Shown one piece after another: positions 8,401-11,601 of a stretch of DNA of 11,601 bases. Made by a program: the position numbers and the translations under genes. The stretch is from assembly GCA_030609125.1 (NCBI GenBank), contig JAUWCW010000029.1, forward strand, positions 1 to 11,601. The letters are read 5' to 3'. The notes under the pieces were generated by a model. It saw only the letters and a program-made list of their open reading frames with translations. It searched no databases and was not told where the DNA came from. This DNA comes from Candidatus Rokuibacteriota bacterium. GTDB taxonomy: Bacteria > JAUVQV01. Position 1 is the first letter of the stretch; each line of letters begins with the position of its first letter.

Positions 8401-8855
8401 TCTCCGGCCCCCATCTCGACTATCACCGGCCGGGCGATACGCCCGACAAGATGGATCCGGACGGACTCCTCAGGCTGGCGGCCCTGACAAAAGAGGTGCT
8501 GGAGTACCTGGCACGCAGGGAAGAGCCCCTCACGGCTCCGCCCGCTTCGGGCAGGGGCCCCGCGGAAGACCGCTCACCGGCCGGCGGGAAGCGCAAGTCC
8601 AGCCTCGGGACGGTTCCCGATTTCTCCTTCCCCGGGCCGGGGGTGCGCCTCGCAGGGGTCGTTCCCGGGTCGCCGGCGGAAAAGGCCGGCCTGCGCGAGG
8701 GGGACGTGGTCCATGCCGTAGGGGAGACGAAGATCCCCTCCCTGCGCGACCTCGCCGCGGTCCTGAGGAGGCTCCGCCCCGGAACACGGGTGGCGATCAG
8801 CTTCTCCAGGGACGGAAAACACCTCGGTGCGGAGGCAGTCCTCGAAGACCGATGA
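5472..8855 (+). CDS. Secreted M1-M28 double zinc metallopeptidase with C-terminal PDZ domain
   Basis: This is a 1127-residue exported protein; GAGGAG lies four bases before the ATG. A signal peptide (hydrophobic CCGLVVFAVLQFLPL, likely cut near LGA-Q) leads to an M1-type peptidase domain. That domain carries HEILHNWWGN (zinc ligands H298, H302; catalytic E299) and the downstream Glu E320 in GNWGEGLTAYL, a spacing of 17 residues rather than the usual 18. A textbook GAMEN motif is absent; VENFW (E266, N267) lies near its place, so aminopeptidase specificity is unproven. A linker with a five-proline run (near residue 711) leads to an M28 aminopeptidase domain, about 725-1010. All expected metal and catalytic positions are present: H824 (GAHYDHLG), D853 (GADDNASG), E886/E887 (SGEE), D915 (INLDTVGR) and H985 (YHRPGDT). 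A PDZ domain follows (about 1045-1125, GSPAEKAGLREGDVV). The likely role is stepwise breakdown of peptides in the periplasm or outside the cell. Two intact peptidase sites in one chain are unusual. Confidence 0.88.
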   Translation: MVNYKACCGLVVFAVLQFLPLRAALGAQIIHHDLSVVLDPVSHSLRVSDTVTVPESFLAGDGKPLTFSLHEGLSPSSPTAGVGILKSGSHGGSPGLEAFTAVLPPSVRTFTLHYGGAIDHPLEEVGEEYARGQRQTAGRIFQDGAYLSPRSGWYPDFGEGLFSFSLAIELPAAWDAVSQGRRTEHTAGAASRSVRWEEEVPQDSIFLVAGPYTEYVRQEGGPAAMVFLRRPDESLANRYLEVTLQYVAMYEELIGPYPYGKFALVENFWETGYGMPSFTLMGPKVIRFPFILHSSYPHEILHNWWGNGVYIDYESGNWGEGLTAYLSDHLIKEQRNQGAQYRLIALQKYSDYVTSGRDLPLTDFRSRHGSVSEAVGYGKSLMFFHMLRRRLGDDAFRGGLRAFYGQHLSRVASFDDLRRAFETSSGESLEHFFEQWLSRKGAPRLTAEGVSLARDGDDYLLRGTLRQTQEEKAFVIDVPLAVTLEGKVEAAEAVVPMTSRSASFELRFREAPRRVDVDPSFDVFRRLDPLEIPPALTMAFGADKALILLPSAAGADILDGYRELARSLSRSGPGSVEIMTDDEIEELPADRSVWLLGWENRLFPEMLRALDGRGFSAGDTTVLLGKSEIPREDHAFVLTARHPSSPSLALLWIAADNPEAIPGLGRKLPHYHKYSYLAFSGPEPENVAKGRWPVKESPLTMVLAGGGESPPPPPGSLPRRDPLASLEPLFSRERMVETIAFLASEKLGGRGLGTLGLDSAARHIAESFSSSGLRPGGDDGKSYFQSWAHPGDDGSGEILLQNVIGVIPGARPEWEGQTIVIGAHYDHLGRGSGVAGSDVRQGNEGFFHPGADDNASGVALLLELARVLGGGWKPERTVVFAAFSGEEAGKIGSRYYVDNADPSPALGCRAMINLDTVGRLRDGKLMVLGGGSSRDWVHIFRGAGFLSGVEVEMVAEDLDSSDHVCFQEKGIPAVQLFSGPHLDYHRPGDTPDKMDPDGLLRLAALTKEVLEYLARREEPLTAPPASGRGPAEDRSPAGGKRKSSLGTVPDFSFPGPGVRLAGVVPGSPAEKAGLREGDVVHAVGETKIPSLRDLAAVLRRLRPGTRVAISFSRDGKHLGAEAVLEDR

Positions 8856-8875
8856 GAACAAGGATCGCCTCAAAC

Positions 8876-8905
8876 TTGTCTTTGCGGGCCGGAATATGGT
8901 ATTGT
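8876..8905 (+). promoter_or_regulatory. Possible promoter for the lipoprotein gene
   Basis: TTGTCT at 8876-8881 and TATTGT at 8900-8905 are separated by 18 bp, each matching 4 of 6 consensus positions. It lies in the 126-nt gap after the peptidase stop and about 75 nt before the lipoprotein start. This would make the lipoprotein and carbamoyltransferase a separate transcription unit. Confidence 0.35.
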
Positions 8906-8981
8906 CTTGCCCCACGTGCTTGAAATAGACAACGAGATCAGACACTCACTTTCCCTGAAGTCCATACGGAGGTAAAACACT

Positions 8982-9779
8982 GTGAATAAAGCATTCGCAC
9001 CCCTTGTTCTCTCTGCCTTTCTTCTCACCCTTTCCGCGGGGTGCAAGAAAACCGACGTTCAGCAGGAAACGCAGGTCCCGTCCTCTCCCGCCTCGCAATC
9101 CTCGTCCCTGGAAAGCGCTCCCGGCGCGGTACCGTCCACCCAGGCGGGGAGCCGGAGCGGGACGGTGACGGAGACCATGGACGCCGGCGGCTACACGTAC
9201 GTCCAGGTCGATACCGGCTCCGAAACCATCTGGGCCGCTGCTCCCCAGTTCGCCGTTGCCGTCGGTGACGAGGTAACTATCCCCCCGGGGATGCCGATGA
9301 CCAACTATTACAGCAAGACCCTGGAGCGGGACTTCGACGTGGTCTACTTCGTTCCCGCCATACTGGGCACCGGGGCGGAAGCCCAGGCGGCCGGCGATCC
9401 TTCCGCCATGCCGACCGGACACCCCTCCCCCACGGAAGGAACCGATGCCGGGGACATCGACGTCCAGGGCATTGAAAAAGCGGAAAACGGCTTCACCGTG
9501 GCCGAACTCTTCAGCGACAAGTCCGGCCTGTCGGGCCAGAAGATCAGCGTCAGGGGCAAGGTCGTCAAGTTCTCCGGGGGCATCATGGGCAAGAACTGGA
9601 TCCACCTGCAGGACGGAACCGACCACGAAGGTTCCAACGACCTGACGGTCACCACCGCGGACATGGCGAACAAGGGCGACACCGTCCTGGTGAGCGGCAC
9701 ACTCGTCACCGACAAGGATTTCGGCGCCGGATACCGCTATGACGTGATCGTTGAAGACGCGCAGGTGACGGTAGAGTAG
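8982..9779 (+). CDS. Lipoprotein with tandem OB-fold-like domains (NrfJ-like plus second OB domain)
   Basis: This is a 265-residue protein. The GTG start is set by GGAGG at 8968-8972, nine bases upstream. The signal peptide ends in the lipobox LSAGC, with lipidated C21; residues after it (KKTD) do not give the Asp+2 inner-membrane retention signal, so an outer-membrane site is likely. After a Ser/Pro/Gln-rich linker, the first domain (about 50-125) reads GTVTETMDAGGYTYVQVDTG, then WAAAP, VGDEV and SKTLERDFDVVYFV. This resembles small NrfJ-type periplasmic proteins. The second domain (about 160-265) has ISVRGKVVKF, KNWIHLQDG and GDTVLVSGTLVTDKDFGAGY, a typical OB-fold pattern often annotated 'nucleotide-binding' or 'DNA-binding'. 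Location outside the cytoplasm argues against DNA binding; ligand and role are unknown. The carbamoyltransferase starts 30 nt downstream, so the two are probably co-transcribed, without an obvious functional link. Confidence 0.82.
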   Translation: MNKAFAPLVLSAFLLTLSAGCKKTDVQQETQVPSSPASQSSSLESAPGAVPSTQAGSRSGTVTETMDAGGYTYVQVDTGSETIWAAAPQFAVAVGDEVTIPPGMPMTNYYSKTLERDFDVVYFVPAILGTGAEAQAAGDPSAMPTGHPSPTEGTDAGDIDVQGIEKAENGFTVAELFSDKSGLSGQKISVRGKVVKFSGGIMGKNWIHLQDGTDHEGSNDLTVTTADMANKGDTVLVSGTLVTDKDFGAGYRYDVIVEDAQVTVE

Positions 9780-9809
9780 CCGCCCGCGTGGTGCACTTTC
9801 GCCGCCGCC

Positions 9810-11601
9810 ATGAACATACTCGGCATCTCCGCCTTCTACCATGACAGCGCTGCGGCGCTGGTAAGGGACGGCCGCATCGAGGCGGCGGCGCAGGAGGAGC
9901 GTTTCACCCGCCGCAAGCACGACCACCGCTTCCCGCTTCAGGCGGCCCGGTACTGTCTGGAAGAGGCCGGGATCACCGCCGCCGACCTCGACATCGTGGC
10001 CTTCTACGAGAAGCCCTTCCTCAAGTTCGAGCGGATTCTGGAGACCTACCTCGAATACGCCCCCTCCGGCATCCGTTCCTTTCTCAAGGCCATGCCGCTG
10101 TGGGTGAAGCAGAAGCTCTGGATCAAGGACCTGATCCGCCGCGAGCTCGATTTCGAGGGACAGATCATCTTCCCCGAACACCACGAGGCCCACGCCGCCT
10201 CTGCTTTCTTCCCCTCCCCTTTCGCGGAGGCGGCCTTCCTGACTGTCGACGGCGTCGGGGAGTGGACCACCACCAGCTACGGCATCGGCGAGGGGAACAC
10301 GATAAGAATTCTCGCCGACATCCGCTTCCCTCACTCCCTGGGACTCCTCTATTCGGCCTTCACCTACTTCACCGGTTTCAAGGTCAACTCGGGCGAATAC
10401 AAAGTCATGGGCCTCGCACCCTACGGCGAGCCCGTTTACCGGGACCTGATCCTGAAAGAGCTGATCGATCTGAAGGACGACGGCTCCTACAGGCTCAACA
10501 TGGACTATTTCGACTTTCCCGCGGGCCTGAAGATGACGGGGGAGAAGTTTTCCCGCCTCTTCGGCGGCCCGCCCCGCACTTCCGAAGGCGAGCTGACACA
10601 GAGAGAGATGGATCTGGCACGCTCCATCCAGGAGGTCACGGAGGAGGTCGTCCTGCGCATGGGGCGTCACGTGAGGAAGGAAACCGGCCGCCGCCACCTC
10701 TGCCTCGCCGGCGGGGTGGGACTCAACTGCGTGGCCAACGGGAAACTCCTCCGGGAGGGTATTTTCGAGGACATCTGGATCCAGCCCGCGGCGGGCGACG
10801 CCGGCGGCGCTCTCGGCGCGGCCTTGCTGGGGTGGCATCAGTATCTCGGCAAGGAGCGTGCGGCCCCGACCGATGAGTCCCAGCGCGGCTCCTACCTCGG
10901 CCCCTCCTACTCCGACGATGAAATCCGCTCTTTCCTGGAGAGCCGCAGCCTTCCTTTCACCGAGCTTTCGCGGGAGGAGATCGCCGCCAGGGTGGCCGGG
11001 CTGATCGCCGACGAGAAGGTCATCGGCTGGTTTCAGGGGCGGATGGAGTTCGGGCCGCGGGCCCTCGGCGCGAGGAGCATCATCGGCGACGCCCGCTCAC
11101 CGAAGATGCAGGAGGTGATGAATCTCAAGATCAAGTTCCGCGAGAGCTTCCGCCCCTTTGCCCCCTCCGTGCTGGAGGAAAAGGTCGCCGACTACTTCGA
11201 CATCGACAGGGCCAGCCCCTACATGCTCCTCGTGGCGGACGTGAGGGAGGAGCAGCGCCGCGAGCCCGGCGCTGAGGAAGCGGGCCGCAAGGGTCTGCAG
11301 AAGCTCTCGGCGGTGCGGTCCACCGTCCCCGCCATAACCCACGTCGACTGCTCGGCCCGTGTTCAGACCGTCAACAGCCGGACAAACCCCCTCTATCACG
11401 AGCTCATTTCGCGGTTCGACGAGGACCATGGCTGCCCGGTGATCATCAACACCTCGTTCAACGTCCGGGGCGAGCCGATCGTCTGCACTCCCGAGGATGC
11501 GTGGCGTTGCTTCATGCGCACCAACATGGACTATCTTGCTCTCGGGCCCTTCCTCCTTTCCAAGAGCGAGCAGCCTGCCCTCGAGGAAGAGGGCGACTGG
11601 C
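9810..11601 (+). CDS. NodU/CmcH/TobZ-family carbamoyltransferase (3' end cut by window edge)
   Basis: The frame is open for 597 codons to the right edge. The product begins MNILGISAFYHDSAAALVRD, the usual start of this family. It transfers a carbamoyl group from carbamoyl phosphate, through a carbamoyl-AMP intermediate, to a hydroxyl group of a sugar, antibiotic or similar acceptor. Visible motifs include EHHEAH (123-128) and D330 in DAGGALGAA, which fit the metal ligands known in TobZ (H124, H128, D330 here). NSGEYKVMGLAPYGEP, GRMEFGPRALGARSI and, near the end, NTSFNVRGEPIV are also present. The family is usually about 570-615 residues, so little is missing. Relatives occur in surface-polysaccharide, nodulation-factor and antibiotic clusters; the acceptor cannot be told from this window. 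There is no Shine-Dalgarno site before the ATG and no other in-frame start before an upstream stop, so translation may depend on coupling to the lipoprotein gene, whose stop is 30 nt away. Confidence 0.9.
   Translation, partial: MNILGISAFYHDSAAALVRDGRIEAAAQEERFTRRKHDHRFPLQAARYCLEEAGITAADLDIVAFYEKPFLKFERILETYLEYAPSGIRSFLKAMPLWVKQKLWIKDLIRRELDFEGQIIFPEHHEAHAASAFFPSPFAEAAFLTVDGVGEWTTTSYGIGEGNTIRILADIRFPHSLGLLYSAFTYFTGFKVNSGEYKVMGLAPYGEPVYRDLILKELIDLKDDGSYRLNMDYFDFPAGLKMTGEKFSRLFGGPPRTSEGELTQREMDLARSIQEVTEEVVLRMGRHVRKETGRRHLCLAGGVGLNCVANGKLLREGIFEDIWIQPAAGDAGGALGAALLGWHQYLGKERAAPTDESQRGSYLGPSYSDDEIRSFLESRSLPFTELSREEIAARVAGLIADEKVIGWFQGRMEFGPRALGARSIIGDARSPKMQEVMNLKIKFRESFRPFAPSVLEEKVADYFDIDRASPYMLLVADVREEQRREPGAEEAGRKGLQKLSAVRSTVPAITHVDCSARVQTVNSRTNPLYHELISRFDEDHGCPVIINTSFNVRGEPIVCTPEDAWRCFMRTNMDYLALGPFLLSKSEQPALEEEGDW

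Noticed and set aside
8946-10838. 630-codon minus-strand frame spanning the lipoprotein and half the carbamoyltransferase
   Set aside because: It crosses two well-supported plus-strand genes and their intergenic gap, with no family resemblance.

Overview
The window is GC-rich chromosomal sequence with closely packed genes. Strong Shine-Dalgarno sites, a lipoprotein signal with lipobox, Sec signal peptides and a TolB-like propeller point to a Gram-negative (diderm) bacterium. The gene content (symporter-type sensor kinase, KamA-family enzyme, NrfJ-like lipoprotein, NodU/TobZ-type carbamoyltransferase) would fit Desulfobacterota or former Deltaproteobacteria, but that placement is a weak inference. 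I see no rRNA, tRNA, CRISPR array, transposase or phage gene.

Minus-strand block, 1-3948. From the left edge: the sodium:solute-symporter-like N-terminal part of a sensor histidine kinase (cut by the window edge). Overlapping its start is a small two-helix membrane protein with a TGATG stop/start overlap. Next comes a 336-nt gap holding a roughly 190-bp, lower-GC element bounded by 30-nt imperfect inverted repeats. Last is a 603-aa KamA-family radical SAM aminomutase. The aminomutase carries Lys and Asn where lysine 2,3-aminomutase has its two substrate-specifying aspartates. That is the pattern I recall for glutamate 2,3-aminomutase, so beta-glutamate formation is the best guess.

Divergent control region, 3949-4218. 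A good sigma70-type promoter (TTGGCC-17-TATAAT) faces left toward the aminomutase gene. One or two TTGACA-type elements face right.

Plus-strand block, 4219-11601. First is a secreted six-bladed TolB-like propeller protein. It is followed by a very large secreted peptidase that fuses an M1-type zinc peptidase, an M28-type zinc peptidase and a C-terminal PDZ domain. After a probable promoter comes a lipoprotein with two OB-fold-like domains, the first NrfJ-like. The last gene is a NodU/CmcH/TobZ-family carbamoyltransferase that runs off the right edge only a few residues from its expected end.

The propeller and double peptidase look like one envelope peptide-processing unit. The lipoprotein and carbamoyltransferase may form a separate transcription unit. 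Nothing here is clearly a wholly new system. The points most worth a second look are the predicted glutamate-type aminomutase with its unexplained N-terminal extension, the M1-M28-PDZ fusion with a nine-C tract at its internal joint, and the inverted-repeat element at 1931-2121.
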